Below are positions 33,658 through 42,521 of a DNA stretch of 64,000 bases, in pieces; within the stretch, counting starts at the first letter, position 1, and every line of letters begins with the position of its first letter. A program made the position numbers and the translations under genes. The notes below the pieces were generated by a model, which did no database searches, was not told the DNA's origin, and saw only the letters and a list, made by a program, of their open reading frames with translations. Origin of the DNA: Streptomyces bathyalis (GTDB taxonomy: Bacteria > Actinomycetota > Actinomycetes > Streptomycetales > Streptomycetaceae); NCBI RefSeq assembly GCF_015910445.1, contig NZ_CP048882.1, positions 2,542,001 to 2,606,000 of the forward strand. The letters run 5' to 3'.

Positions 33658-34626
33658 CCGCATGGCCTCGGGTTCGTGTCGCAGCAGGCGGGCGACGGCG
33701 AAGCCGCAGGCCAGGCCCAGCGCCAGGAGCACGCTGAGGTCGAAGCCCACTGGGTGACCGTGTGGGCCCACAGCGGGTCGAGGTCGTCCGGCCGTTCGAG
33801 TCCCATGGCGGCAATGTGTGCGCGAGGTCGAGTGTGGTGCCGGCCCCTGCCACGGCCCAGCGCGCAGGCATCAGCCAGCCGACCTGTTCGAGGCCCGGTG
33901 CCTCGAACAGCTTGAAGAGGACACCCGTGAACACGACTTGGACGACGGCGAACATCACGAGCAGCGGCATGGTCTTCTCGGGGGTCTTCACCAGCGAGGA
34001 GATGACCAGACCGAACATCATCGACGTGAAGCCCAGCGCGCTGATCACCACGCAGACCTCGACGGCTGTGGGCACTAGCAGGCAGCACAAGCATCAGCGC
34101 CATGAAGCCCTTGTCCGAGGCGATGACGGAGACATAGCGGCGGACCAGCGTCCACAACTGCCCTAGCCAGCGCTGCGGTTTGGGCGGCAGCGAGGCCCGG
34201 CGGGGCCTGTCCGGACGGCCGCCCGGCGCCGGCGGCGGGACGGCGGAGTCGATTTCCGCGGCGCAGAGTTCGTACTGCCGGGAATCGCCAGCGCCCTTCC
34301 CAGTCGTCCTCGCGATGGTTCTCGAAGGCCGAGAAGACATCGGCCCAGCTCTCGTGGCCGAGGAAGCCGAGCGCGTCGTCCGGCGGGCCGAAGTACGCCA
34401 CCGAACCCCTGGGGGCATCACCAACAGCCGGTCGCACAGGGACAGTTCGGCCATGGAGTGCGTGACGACCAGGACGGTGCGGCCGCCGTCGGCGAGACCG
34501 CGCAGCAGCTGCATGACGTCGAGATCCCGGTGGTCGTAAAGAACGTCGCCGCGGTAGGCGGGCCGGTAGCCGGTGAGCGCGCGAAGGAGGGTGGACTTTC
34601 CGGATCCCGACGGGCACCGGGTGCAG
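33658..34626 (-). pseudogene. Degenerate ABC transporter (ATPase plus ABC-2 permease)
   Basis: Read leftward, CPSGSGKSTLLRALTGYRPA (Walker A) runs directly into LLRGLADGGRTVLVVTHSMA (H-loop region), so the signature and Walker B segments are deleted. Later pieces lie in other frames: VAYFGPPDDALGFLG, WTLVRRYVSVIASDKGFMAL, the permease block TSMMFGLVISSLVKTPEKTM and GFDLSVLLALGLACGFAVAR. At least three frame changes and two deletions are needed. The intact ancestor would be a fused ABCG-like transporter of several hundred residues. Confidence 0.82.
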
Positions 34627-34696
34627 CGGGAGGGACGCCGATGGCAAGGGCGCTCACGCGGGTCGGAGGACCATGGGAGCACTGCCACACAAGAAA

Positions 34697-34717
34697 ACCC
34701 GGGCCGTCGGCCCGGGT
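34697..34717 (-). terminator. Intrinsic terminator for leftward transcription
   Basis: ACCCGGGCC and GGCCCGGGT pair around a GTC loop. On the minus strand the stem is followed by TTTTCTT, which is the canonical form. It stops transcription coming from the IclR gene before the decayed ABC genes. Confidence 0.85.
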
Positions 34718-34912
34718 CGGAGCGATTTCCGTGCGTACACATGGCCCCCGGAAATCCTGATCGACGCTTTCACGCCTCTCAGAATTCACCGGGAACCCGG
34801 CCGGTGCCGAAAGGTGCCCCTTTTACAAGGCCCTCTCGTTATTCACCGACCCAATTGCCAGGATTACTCCGATTTGCCCGCCCGTCAAGCGATCCCGAAA
34901 CCCAGTTTGGGT

Positions 34913-35803
34913 TCAGGGCTGCGCAGGGCCGGTCGGCGCGGGGTTCGCGCCCGTGTACCCGAGGCGTTCCGAGAGCTGTTCGGCCGCCTCTTCCGCCAGT
35001 GGAACCAGGGCGAGGAGTTCGTCCCGTCCCGCACGTACGGACGGGATCGAGATGCTGAGCGCGGCCGCGACGACTCCGCGGTGGTCCCGCACGGGAACCG
35101 CGAGAGCCACCACGCCGGGCACGCGCTCCTGGAGCGACAGTGCGAATCCGTCCCGCAGGATCGCGGTCAGCTCGGACGTGAGGTCGGCGGCGTCGAGTTC
35201 GGATTCCCCGTCCGCGGTGGGAATCGCTCCTTCCAGCACACGCCTGCGCAGTTCCTCGCCGGCGTGCGCGAGCAGCAGCTTGCCGGGGGCGCCCTGATAA
35301 GGGGGACGGGGCGCACCGAGGTCGGTGTAGGTCCGCCGGAGCGCGTGCGGGGACTCGGCCTGGGCGATCGTGCGCCTGCTGGGCAGGTCGTCGAGGATGT
35401 GCAGGCCCACCGTCTCGGTGCTGCGGTCGCGTAGCCACGCCATGACCGGTCCGGCCTGCGCCTCCAGCGAGATCTGCTGGCGTGCGACCTCGGCCAGGCC
35501 CAGCAGGCGCGGGCCCAGGCAGTAGCTGGTCGTGTCTGGCACCTGGGTCAGCAGCCCGTGCGAGACGAGGGCGGCCACCAGCCGGTGGGCGGTGCCGCGC
35601 GCGAGGCCCGTCGCACGGGCGAGTTCGGAGACCCCGACGACCGGCCGTGCCGTGGAGAAGACCGACAGCAGCGACATGGCCCTGTCGATCGACTGCACGC
35701 CAGGCACGCCGTGCTGCCCTGACACCTTGCCCCCCGCGCCCTTCGTGTCCCCCACGCCCGTCGCACTCCCGCCTTCGTTTCCCCGTGCCGGTCCCTTGCG
35801 CAC
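34913..35803 (-). CDS. IclR-family regulator of the DASS/PrpD operon
   Basis: This IclR-type protein has an N-terminal winged helix (VVGVSELARATGLARGTAHR, then LVAALVSHGLL) after about 35 disordered residues and a C-terminal effector domain (GAPGKLLLAHAGEEL, VPGVVALAVPVRDHRGVVAA). The reading begins at a GTG, but an internal GTG (at VSGQHG) could be the true start. It diverges from the DASS transporter gene across 98 bases, the usual arrangement for a local regulator of carboxylate catabolism. The effector is probably a pathway acid. Confidence 0.9.
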   Translation of the reverse strand: MRKGPARGNEGGSATGVGDTKGAGGKVSGQHGVPGVQSIDRAMSLLSVFSTARPVVGVSELARATGLARGTAHRLVAALVSHGLLTQVPDTTSYCLGPRLLGLAEVARQQISLEAQAGPVMAWLRDRSTETVGLHILDDLPSRRTIAQAESPHALRRTYTDLGAPRPPYQGAPGKLLLAHAGEELRRRVLEGAIPTADGESELDAADLTSELTAILRDGFALSLQERVPGVVALAVPVRDHRGVVAAALSISIPSVRAGRDELLALVPLAEEAAEQLSERLGYTGANPAPTGPAQP

Positions 35804-35901
35804 TGTGGACGGCCGACTCTATCGTGCCCGCAATCCAAAACGCCGTACCGCAATATGGGCAGCTATCGGGCCAGAGCCGCAGAGCCGCACAGGAGGCCGG
35901 G

Positions 35902-37440
35902 GTGGAGACGACGACGGCAACAAAGCCGGAGACGGAGAGGGCGCAGGACCGACAGGAACGCTTCGACCACGCGCGCCACCGCGTTGGACTGCTCCTGGGG
36001 CCCCTCGCCTTCGCCGCGGTCCTGCTGTTCGGCGGCGGGCTGCCGACCGCGCAGCGCACACTCACCGCGATCTTCGCGCTCGTGATGATCTGGTGGATCT
36101 CGGAGGCGATACCCCTCGCGGTCACCGCGCTGCTCGCCATCGCGCTGTGCGTGCTGCTGGGAGTCGGCGACGAGGACGCCGTGTTCGGCGCGCTCGGCAG
36201 CGACACGATCTTCACCTTCCTCGGCGGCTTCGTGATCGCCCGCGCCATGACCGTGCACGGACTGGACCGGCGCATCGCCCTGCGCCTGCTGGCCGTCCGG
36301 GGCGTGGTCCGCTCACCGGCACGCATGGTCATCGCCTTCGGGTGCCTCGCCGCCGCGATATCCGCGTTCGTCTCCAACACGGCGACGGTGGCGATGCTGT
36401 TCCCCATCGCGCTCGGCATGATCTCCTCGGTCAGCTCGATCAGCGCGGCGGATTCCGGCCATGACCTGCGCCGCTCGCGCATTTCGATCGCGCTGCTGCT
36501 GATGGTCGCCTACGGGGCGAGCATCGGCGGGCTCTTCACGCCCGTCGGCGCACCGCACCAGCTCATCGGCCGCCAGCTGATCGAGGAGCAGACCGGCGAG
36601 AACATCGACTTCCTGCACTGGGTCGGCCTGTTCGCGCCGATCGTGCTCGTCATGTTCGTCGTGCTGTGCGTGGTCCTCCTGCTGCTGAACCGCCCGGAGG
36701 TCAAGCGGCTGGAGGGAGCCGAGGAGTACGTCGCCGCCGAGCGGGCGAAGCTCCACACCTTCAGCCCGGGCGAGCGGAACACCTGCATCGCCTTCGCGGT
36801 CGCGGTCCTGCTGTGGGTCTCCCCCAGCGTCCTGCAGGCCGTCCTGGGCGAGGAGCACCCCTTCGCCGAACTGATCGCCACTCACGTCACCGAGGGCGTG
36901 GCCGCGATTCTCGCGGCCACGCTGCTGTTCCTGCTGCCGCTGCCGGGGCCGGGGAACAAGGCCACGCTGGAGTGGTCCGACGCGGCGAAGATCGACTGGG
37001 GCACGATCCTGCTCTTCGGCGCCGGCATCGTGCTCGGCACCCTGAGCGCCGACACGGGCCTCGCCAAGACGCTCGGCGGCGCGCTGTCCGATCTGATCGG
37101 CGTCTCCTCGCTGACGAGCGTGACGATCCTGGCGGCCGTCACCGGGGTGCTCATCTCCGAGTCGACGAGCAACACGGCGAGCGTCGGCATCGTGCTGCCG
37201 ATCGTGCTGCCCATGGCGCAGGCGCTCCACGTGGACCCGCTCATCCCCGGTTTGGTGGCCACCGCGGCGACGGGCTACGGGTTCATGCTCCCGGTCTCGA
37301 CCCCGCCGAACGCGATCGTCTACGGCTCGGGGCTCATCCCCATCACGCGCATGGTCCGTACGGGAGTCGTCTTCGACGTGCTCGGCATGACGGTCCTGGT
37401 GACCGGGGTGCTGACGATCGGACCGCTGCTGGGCCTGTGA
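35902..37440 (+). CDS. DASS/SLC13-family anion transporter
   Basis: This 512-residue divalent anion:sodium symporter-like permease imports dicarboxylates or related acids. The two substrate-binding SNT motifs are visible: AFVSNTATVAMLFPIALGM and ISESTSNTASVGIVLPIVLP. PVGAPHQLIGRQLIEEQTG and LPVSTPPNAIVYGSG are also family blocks. The start is a GTG five bases after AGGAGG (35891-35896). It heads an operon with two MmgE/PrpD-type genes, so the imported compound is probably their substrate or a precursor, for example a tricarboxylic or branched dicarboxylic acid. Confidence 0.93.
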   Translation: METTTATKPETERAQDRQERFDHARHRVGLLLGPLAFAAVLLFGGGLPTAQRTLTAIFALVMIWWISEAIPLAVTALLAIALCVLLGVGDEDAVFGALGSDTIFTFLGGFVIARAMTVHGLDRRIALRLLAVRGVVRSPARMVIAFGCLAAAISAFVSNTATVAMLFPIALGMISSVSSISAADSGHDLRRSRISIALLLMVAYGASIGGLFTPVGAPHQLIGRQLIEEQTGENIDFLHWVGLFAPIVLVMFVVLCVVLLLLNRPEVKRLEGAEEYVAAERAKLHTFSPGERNTCIAFAVAVLLWVSPSVLQAVLGEEHPFAELIATHVTEGVAAILAATLLFLLPLPGPGNKATLEWSDAAKIDWGTILLFGAGIVLGTLSADTGLAKTLGGALSDLIGVSSLTSVTILAAVTGVLISESTSNTASVGIVLPIVLPMAQALHVDPLIPGLVATAATGYGFMLPVSTPPNAIVYGSGLIPITRMVRTGVVFDVLGMTVLVTGVLTIGPLLGL

Positions 37441-37550
37441 CCACGGGCGCCACCACGCCGCTCACGAACCGGACGACCGAGCCGGAGGACCGAACCGGAC
37501 GACCGACCCGGTCAACCGAAGCGAACACGCAGGATGGAAGAGGGACTTCA

Positions 37551-38870
37551 TTGGTCAGCAGCCGCACAGCCGAGGTGATCACCGAGGCGGTGGAGCAGCC
37601 CCTGCCCGAGGACGTGCTCACCATGGCACGCCGCACTCTGCTCAACGTGGCAGGGACCGCGATCGGCGCCAGCCGGCACCAGGCGGTCGACGCGGTGGTC
37701 TCCGGTTCCCGGGGCGCCGCACGCGTACCGGGACGCAAGGAGAGGACCGCTCCGCTCGACGCCGCGCTCGCCACCGGGATCGCAGCACATCTCGACGACT
37801 TCGACGACACACACCTGGCCACCGTCATCCATCCGGGAGCCGCCTGCCTCGGCGTGCTGGCCGCCCTCGAACCCGAGGCGGGCGCCGCGTCCGCGACGGA
37901 CGTGCTGACCGCCTACGCGTGGGGCTGCGAGCTCCAACTGCGCCTTGGAGTGGCCGTCTCTCCCTCGCACTACGACCTGGGCTGGCACATCACGGGAACC
38001 TGCGGGGCGTTCGGCGCGGCCGCGACGTCCGCCCTGCTGCTCGGCCTGCGCGGTGAGCGCCTGGCGGCAGCGCTGTCGTGGGGAATCAGCCGCGGTCTCG
38101 GCATGCGGGAGGGCTTCGGCACCATGACGAAGCCGTTCCACCCGGGCAAGGCCGCGGCCAACGGCCTGCTGGCGACGCGGCTCGCCGCCGCGGGCGCACC
38201 CGCACCGGGCGACGCCCTCGGGGAGTTCACCGCCCGGCTGACCAGGGAGTACGACGAACGGCAGTTCCTCGGCGGACTCGGCGACCGCTTCGAACTGCGG
38301 CGCAACACCTTCAAGCCGTACCCCTGCGGCATCGTCACGCACCCCGCGATCGAGGCGGGCGAACACCTCGCCGCGCCCATCCGGGACGCGGGCGGAGCCG
38401 ATGAGGTCGCCGGCGTCGAGGTCCACTGCCATCCGCTGGTCCCCGAACTCACGGGGAACCCCGACCCGGCGGACGGTCTGCGGGCGCGGTTCTCCACGGT
38501 GCACGGCGTGGCTGCGGGCCTGCTGCTCGGACTCGTCGATCTCTCCGCGTACGAGGACGAGTTCGTCACCTCGGAGGCGATGGAGCGGATGCGCGGCAAG
38601 GTACGCCTCGTGGCCTCGCCGGAACGCGACCGGGCGGAGGCCGAGGTCGTGGTGACCATGGCGGACGGCACCACGCTGCGGCACCACGTTGCGGCGGCAC
38701 GCGGCAGCGAGCAGGTGCCGATGACGGAGGACGACCTGCACGGCAAGGTCTCGCGCCTCATCGACCCGGTGCTGCCCGGGAGGACGGACTCCGTCGCAGG
38801 GGCCGTCGCGGGCGAGGGACCCGCCTATCTGACCGCGCTCATGAACGCCTGCACCGGGGAGGAGAACTGA
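37551..38870 (+). CDS. MmgE/PrpD-family dehydratase or decarboxylase
   Basis: This 439-residue full-length member of the 2-methylcitrate dehydratase / cis-aconitate decarboxylase family has the active-site histidine region GIAAHLDDFDDTHLATVIHP near residue 80. KPFHPGKAAANGLLATRL and the hinge FKPYPCGIVTHPAIEA follow. The start is a TTG after AGAGGG. The family catalyses anti-elimination of water or decarboxylation of tricarboxylates, and which reaction applies cannot be told. It lies between the DASS transporter and a half-length paralogue that begins on its stop codon. Confidence 0.9.
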   Translation: MVSSRTAEVITEAVEQPLPEDVLTMARRTLLNVAGTAIGASRHQAVDAVVSGSRGAARVPGRKERTAPLDAALATGIAAHLDDFDDTHLATVIHPGAACLGVLAALEPEAGAASATDVLTAYAWGCELQLRLGVAVSPSHYDLGWHITGTCGAFGAAATSALLLGLRGERLAAALSWGISRGLGMREGFGTMTKPFHPGKAAANGLLATRLAAAGAPAPGDALGEFTARLTREYDERQFLGGLGDRFELRRNTFKPYPCGIVTHPAIEAGEHLAAPIRDAGGADEVAGVEVHCHPLVPELTGNPDPADGLRARFSTVHGVAAGLLLGLVDLSAYEDEFVTSEAMERMRGKVRLVASPERDRAEAEVVVTMADGTTLRHHVAAARGSEQVPMTEDDLHGKVSRLIDPVLPGRTDSVAGAVAGEGPAYLTALMNACTGEEN

Positions 38871-39535
38871 TGACGCAGGTCAGCGGTTCGCTGGTTCGAT
38901 TCGCTCTGTCCGCAGAGCCCTCCGTTCCGGACGGGCTGCGCGCGGCGGTGCCAGATCCTGCCGCGGCGGCTTCTCCTCCCACCAAGGAGGAGCACGTGGC
39001 GGCCCTGCGCTCGGCCTACCCGGACGGGGATCCCCGCGCCGACGCGCTGGAGGCCGCGACGGCGCTCGTGCATGCCGGCCACCACCCGCTGGTCGCCGCG
39101 ACCGCCGCAGCGGCCCGCCACCGCAACGGCGCGCGCGCGGAGGAAGCGGCCGTGCTCGGATGCGAGATCGCGTGCAGGATGGCGGCCGCCCTGGGGGTTC
39201 GGCCGGACGAACTGTCCGTCGTAGGCGCCGCGCTGGCCGCGTCTACGGCGCCCGCGGGCGGGCTGTACGCACTCGGGCTCGCCGCCACCCAGGTGACCAG
39301 CGCCACGGGGAGCTCCGACGAGCCCCGCGAGGTCACCGCCCTGCGCACCGGCCTCGCGGCTGCGGACGGAGTCGAGGCCGCGCTGCTCGGCGACCGCGGG
39401 TTCACCGCACCGGAGGCGCCGGTCGAAGGCCGCCGGGGGCTCCTCGCCCTGCTCGCACCCGACGCGGACGCGCAGGAGCTGGTGCGGGACCTGGGCACCC
39501 GGTGGTACGCGGAGGCGGTCGTGGGGACGGGCTGA
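38870..39535 (+). CDS. Half-length MmgE/PrpD-like protein
   Basis: This 221-residue protein resembles only the helical first domain of MmgE/PrpD enzymes. HHPLVAATAAAARHRNGARA, then EEAAVLGCEIACRMAAALG match the helix-bundle core. LRTGLAAADGVEAALLGDRG, then FTAPEAPVEGRRGLLALL matches the characteristic GFTGPxxxxEGxxG block. The entire second alpha/beta domain and the AxxLDFDDTH active site are missing. Its ATG overlaps the stop of the full-length gene by one base, so both are made together. It may be an accessory subunit or a truncated decaying copy; the intact frame and coupling favour a functional partner. Confidence 0.75.
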   Translation: MTQVSGSLVRFALSAEPSVPDGLRAAVPDPAAAASPPTKEEHVAALRSAYPDGDPRADALEAATALVHAGHHPLVAATAAAARHRNGARAEEAAVLGCEIACRMAAALGVRPDELSVVGAALAASTAPAGGLYALGLAATQVTSATGSSDEPREVTALRTGLAAADGVEAALLGDRGFTAPEAPVEGRRGLLALLAPDADAQELVRDLGTRWYAEAVVGTG

Positions 39536-39550
39536 CCCGCCCCTGCGACG

Positions 39551-39594
39551 AGGGCCCGGTCCGCGCAGGCCGCCGCGGCGCGCGACCGGGCCCT
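39551..39594. terminator. Strong hairpin after the PrpD operon
   Basis: AGGGCCCGGTC pairs perfectly with GACCGGGCCCT, with further inner pairing of CGCGC and GCGCG. It begins 15 bases after the stop. The inner part also reads as a CBS-domain-like peptide, noted as a separate observation. Confidence 0.75.
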
Positions 39595-39823
39595 GCCCGT
39601 CGTGGACGGCGACGGCGTGATCGGCATGACCCTGCCCTCGCCCGGGCGGTCGGGCGCGTGCCCTCCACACGTCCGCCCATGTGCCGCGACCTGCGCGGAC
39701 GGTGCGCTCTGCCCTGGGCGAATCTGCTGCGGGGCGAGATCGCTGACGTGGCGCCCCTGACAGGCCAAAGCTGAAGTGAGAGCCGCGGACGACGCCGCGG
39801 ACGCATCACGATCAGGAGGGCCC

Positions 39824-40477
39824 ATGTCGCCACTCGCCATTCCACTGGACCTCGCCTCGCCCCCGCGGGCCGAGGAGGGGGACACCGTCCGGTCGCGGTT
39901 CGACGATCATCTGGCCGCGCAGCTCCTCACGCAGCGCATCGTCTTCCTGAGCAGCGAGGTCGACGACGCCTCCGCCAACCGCGTCTGCGCGCAGCTGCTC
40001 CTGCTCTCCGCGGAGGATCCGCGCACCGACATCAGCCTGTGCATCAACAGCCCCGGCGGATCGGTCACCGCAGGGCTGGCGATCTACGACACGATGCGGC
40101 TGATCCCCAACGACGTCTCCACGCTGGCCATGGGCTTCGCCGCGAGCATGGGCCAGTTCCTCGTCACGGTGGGAGCGGCGGGAAAGCGCTACGCGCTCCC
40201 CAACTCGCGGATCATGATGCACCAGCCCTCCGCCGGCATCGGCGGACCGGCGGCGGACATCGCGATCCAGGCCGAGAACCTCCAGTACATGAAGAAGGCC
40301 ATCGAGCGGATCACCGCCGAGCACACCGGCCAGAGCGAGGAGACGATCTCGCGGGACGGCGACCGCGACCGCTGGTTCACGGCCGAACAGGCCCTGGAGT
40401 ACGGGATGGTGGACCGGGTCGTGGAGTCGCTGGACGACGTACGCCCGGCCGCCCCGAAGCGGAGGGTGGGTCTCTGA
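39824..40477 (+). CDS. clpP3: ATP-dependent Clp protease proteolytic subunit ClpP3
   Basis: This 217-residue ClpP serine protease subunit has the complete catalytic triad: Ser108 ([10 protein letters not shown]), His133 (IMMHQPSAG) and the Asp in [21 protein letters not shown] forms the oxyanion region. The ATG is four bases after AGGAGG. It precedes clpP4 by one base, and popR lies beyond on the other strand. In streptomycetes the clpP3-clpP4 operon is activated by PopR when ClpP1/ClpP2 is lacking, giving back-up proteolysis. Confidence 0.95.
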   Translation: MSPLAIPLDLASPPRAEEGDTVRSRFDDHLAAQLLTQRIVFLSSEVDDASANRVCAQLLLLSAEDPRTDISLCINSPGGSVTAGLAIYDTMRLIPNDVSTLAMGFAASMGQFLVTVGAAGKRYALPNSRIMMHQPSAGIGGPAADIAIQAENLQYMKKAIERITAEHTGQSEETISRDGDRDRWFTAEQALEYGMVDRVVESLDDVRPAAPKRRVGL

Positions 40478-40478
40478 G

Positions 40479-41090
40479 ATGAGCCAGTACACGATCCCGA
40501 CCGTCATCGAGCGCACTCCGCAGGGGGAGCGCGCGTACGACATCTACAGCAGGCTGCTCTCCGAGCGCGTGATCTTCCTCGGCACGGAGATCGACGACGG
40601 GGTGGCCAACGTCGTCATCGCACAGCTGCTCCACCTGGAGTCCTCGGCGCCCGAACGCGAGATCGCGATCTACATCAACTCGCCTGGCGGCTCCTACACT
40701 TCGCTCACCGCCATCTACGACACGATGACCTTCGTCGGCGCTCCGATCTCGACGTTCTGCGTGGGTCAGGCCGCGTCGACCGCCGCCGTGCTGCTGGCCG
40801 GGGGCGATCCCGGGCGGCGGTTCGTGCTGGAGCACTCGCGCGTGCTGCTGGGCCAGCCTGCGAGCGGCGGCAGCCGTGGCACCGTCTCCGACCTGAGCCT
40901 CCAGGCCAAGGAGATGCTCAGGATCCGCTCCGAGGTGGAGGAGATCCTCTCCAGGCACACCCACCACGAAGTCGCGGCCCTGAGGGCGGACATGGACCGC
41001 GACAAGGTCTTCACCGCGCACGAGGCCGTCGCGTACGGGCTGGCCGACGAGGTGCTCAGCCGACGGCAGCTGGCGGCCGCGGCGGCCTGA
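40479..41090 (+). CDS. clpP4: Clp protease subunit ClpP4, lacking the catalytic histidine
   Basis: This 203-residue ClpP paralogue pairs with ClpP3. The nucleophile Ser100 is present ([13 protein letters not shown]), as is the Asp region [12 protein letters not shown]. The residue expected to be the catalytic His, 25 positions after Ser, is Gly125 ([11 protein letters not shown], where active ClpPs have MHQP or IHQP). So the subunit may be structural or depend on ClpP3 within a mixed tetradecamer. It begins one base after the clpP3 stop and is translationally coupled. Confidence 0.95.
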   Translation: MSQYTIPTVIERTPQGERAYDIYSRLLSERVIFLGTEIDDGVANVVIAQLLHLESSAPEREIAIYINSPGGSYTSLTAIYDTMTFVGAPISTFCVGQAASTAAVLLAGGDPGRRFVLEHSRVLLGQPASGGSRGTVSDLSLQAKEMLRIRSEVEEILSRHTHHEVAALRADMDRDKVFTAHEAVAYGLADEVLSRRQLAAAAA

Positions 41091-41116
41091 TGCGGTGCCG
41101 TGGCCGCCGGGGTTCC

Positions 41117-41680
41117 TCAAGCGGCGAGCCGCACGTCGCCCGGCCGTGGTCCCGCCGGCCGGGCGGCGGCCCGCCGGGTGCTCAGCGTCGACACGGACGT
41201 GACCGTGGCGTCATCGCTCTCCTCGGCGGCCGCACAGTCGCCGTCGAGGCCGTCGGGGAGGGAGCCGCCGGCCGCCGTGGGCGCAGCCGGCGGCGAAGCG
41301 GCGGGAGCGGGCGGCGCCACCCGCCGGACCACGGACGGACGGCCCGGCCGCGCACGGCGTTCCAGCTCGCCCTGGACCAGGCCCAGCACTTCGGCCAGGC
41401 TCAGGCCCAGCGCCCGGGCGGCAGCGGCGAGCACCTCGGACGAGGCTTCCTTGCGCCCCCGCTCGACCTCGGAGAGATAGGGCATCGAGATCCGGGCCGC
41501 CTCGGCCACGTCCTTGAGGGTGCGCTCCTGGGCGAGGCGCTCGCCGCGCAGCACGCCGCCGACGACGTGCCGCCACAGCGGCTCCTTGGCCGCGGGCGCC
41601 GTGGCCTCGGGAACCGGCACGGCAGTGGCCGGACGCAGTGGGACGACGCGGGCCCTGTCGGGCGGGTGTGTGCTCACCAC
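41117..41680 (-). CDS. popR: PopR-type helix-turn-helix activator of clpP3-clpP4
   Basis: This 187-residue regulator has an XRE-type HTH at residues about 38-100: VLRGERLAQERTLKDVAEAA, then RISMPYLSEVERGRKEASSE and LAAAARALGLSLAEVLG. The middle is Pro/Ala-rich. The protein ends RLAA; in S. lividans PopR the two C-terminal alanines make it a ClpP1/P2 substrate, which couples activator stability to protease supply. The two tandem GTG codons (41680, 41677) are alternative starts. It is convergent with clpP4. Confidence 0.9.
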   Translation of the reverse strand: MVSTHPPDRARVVPLRPATAVPVPEATAPAAKEPLWRHVVGGVLRGERLAQERTLKDVAEAARISMPYLSEVERGRKEASSEVLAAAARALGLSLAEVLGLVQGELERRARPGRPSVVRRVAPPAPAASPPAAPTAAGGSLPDGLDGDCAAAEESDDATVTSVSTLSTRRAAARPAGPRPGDVRLAA

Positions 41681-41841
41681 TTCAGATTAGGAGCGCCGCG
41701 CCGAGCCGGAAGGGGGACGGCGTGCACTTCCGCCACCGGCGAAACGAGCCGGTGCACGCACGCACCCCCGGCCTGGGGCCAGTCCGGCGGGCGGGCGGAA
41801 ATTCCGTGGCAGCGCACGCCCGTTCGGTGGAAGCTCAGGGA

Positions 41842-42426
41842 ATGGAGACTGTCGCGGAATCAGCAGCGGAGCACGGGCCCGAGCGGCGCTTCGGGTGGTC
41901 GGACATGTTCGTGCACCCCGACGACGATCCCCGCTCCCAGGACGGATACGAGGACGAGCGCGCCTCCCTCACCGGCTACCTGCACGACCAGCGGCTGACG
42001 CTTCAGATGAAGTGTTCCGGTCTCGACGCCGCCGCACTGGGCAGGCGCTCCGTCGAGCCGTCCAACCTGTCGCTGCTGGGCCTGGTGCGCCACATGGCGG
42101 GGGTGGAGCAGAGCTGGTTCCGGCGCGTGCTGGCCGGGCAGGACGTTCCGCGGCACTACCGCTCCGAGGCCGACCGCGACGGCGACTTCAACGGAGCGGT
42201 CGCGGAGCCGGAGGTCGTCGCCGAGGCGTGGGAGACATGGCGTGCGGAGGTCGCCTTCGCGGAGCGGTTCGTACGGGACGCGCCGAGCATGGACTTCTCC
42301 GTCACGCACGAAGGGGAGCCGCTGACCCTCAGGGACGTGCTCGTGCACATGATCGAGGAGTACGCCCGCCACAACGGCCACGCGGACCTGCTCCGCGAGC
42401 GCATCGACGGACGCGTCGGCCAGTAG
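41842..42426 (+). CDS. DinB/DUF664-family protein
   Basis: This 194-residue four-helix-bundle protein belongs to the DinB superfamily, many actinobacterial members of which are mycothiol-dependent transferases. Characteristic elements are DERASLTGYLHDQRLTLQMK, then SNLSLLGLVRHMAGVEQSWF with a metal-type His, and HMIEEYARHNGHADLLRERI with paired His. These three His positions form the divalent-metal site. I start at ATG 41842 (METVAESA). It stands alone, divergent from popR. The substrate is unknown. Confidence 0.88.
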   Translation: METVAESAAEHGPERRFGWSDMFVHPDDDPRSQDGYEDERASLTGYLHDQRLTLQMKCSGLDAAALGRRSVEPSNLSLLGLVRHMAGVEQSWFRRVLAGQDVPRHYRSEADRDGDFNGAVAEPEVVAEAWETWRAEVAFAERFVRDAPSMDFSVTHEGEPLTLRDVLVHMIEEYARHNGHADLLRERIDGRVGQ

Positions 42427-42484
42427 CGGCACCGAGCCCCAGCCCCCCGGGAAGACACCCCGCGGGCGCCGCGCGGCCATCGTA

Positions 42485-42515
42485 TTGACCTTGTCGTTAC
42501 GTCAAGGTCTTCAAT
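42485..42515 (+). promoter_or_regulatory. MerR-type promoter with 19-bp spacer
   Basis: TTGACC (42485-42490) and TTCAAT (42510-42515) are separated by 19 bases, the overlong spacing typical of MerR-activated promoters. The palindrome GACCTTG-N9-CAAGGTC (42487-42509) fills the spacer. The start codon follows seven bases after the -10 box, so the mRNA is probably leaderless. Confidence 0.75.
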
Positions 42516-42521
42516 CAAGGC

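Noticed and set aside
33428..34090. N-terminal extension of the ATP-grasp protein in the same open frame
   Set aside because: The extension encodes out-of-place ABC-2 permease fragments (ISSLVKTPEKTM) and Arg/Pro sequence. The family start at MVSRPENV has its own ribosome site.
34720..35058. A rightward frame upstream of the second IclR gene, considered as a precursor peptide for the ATP-grasp enzyme
   Set aside because: It overlaps the IclR gene antisense, has no leader/core organisation, and is separated from the ATP-grasp gene by a terminator and pseudogene.
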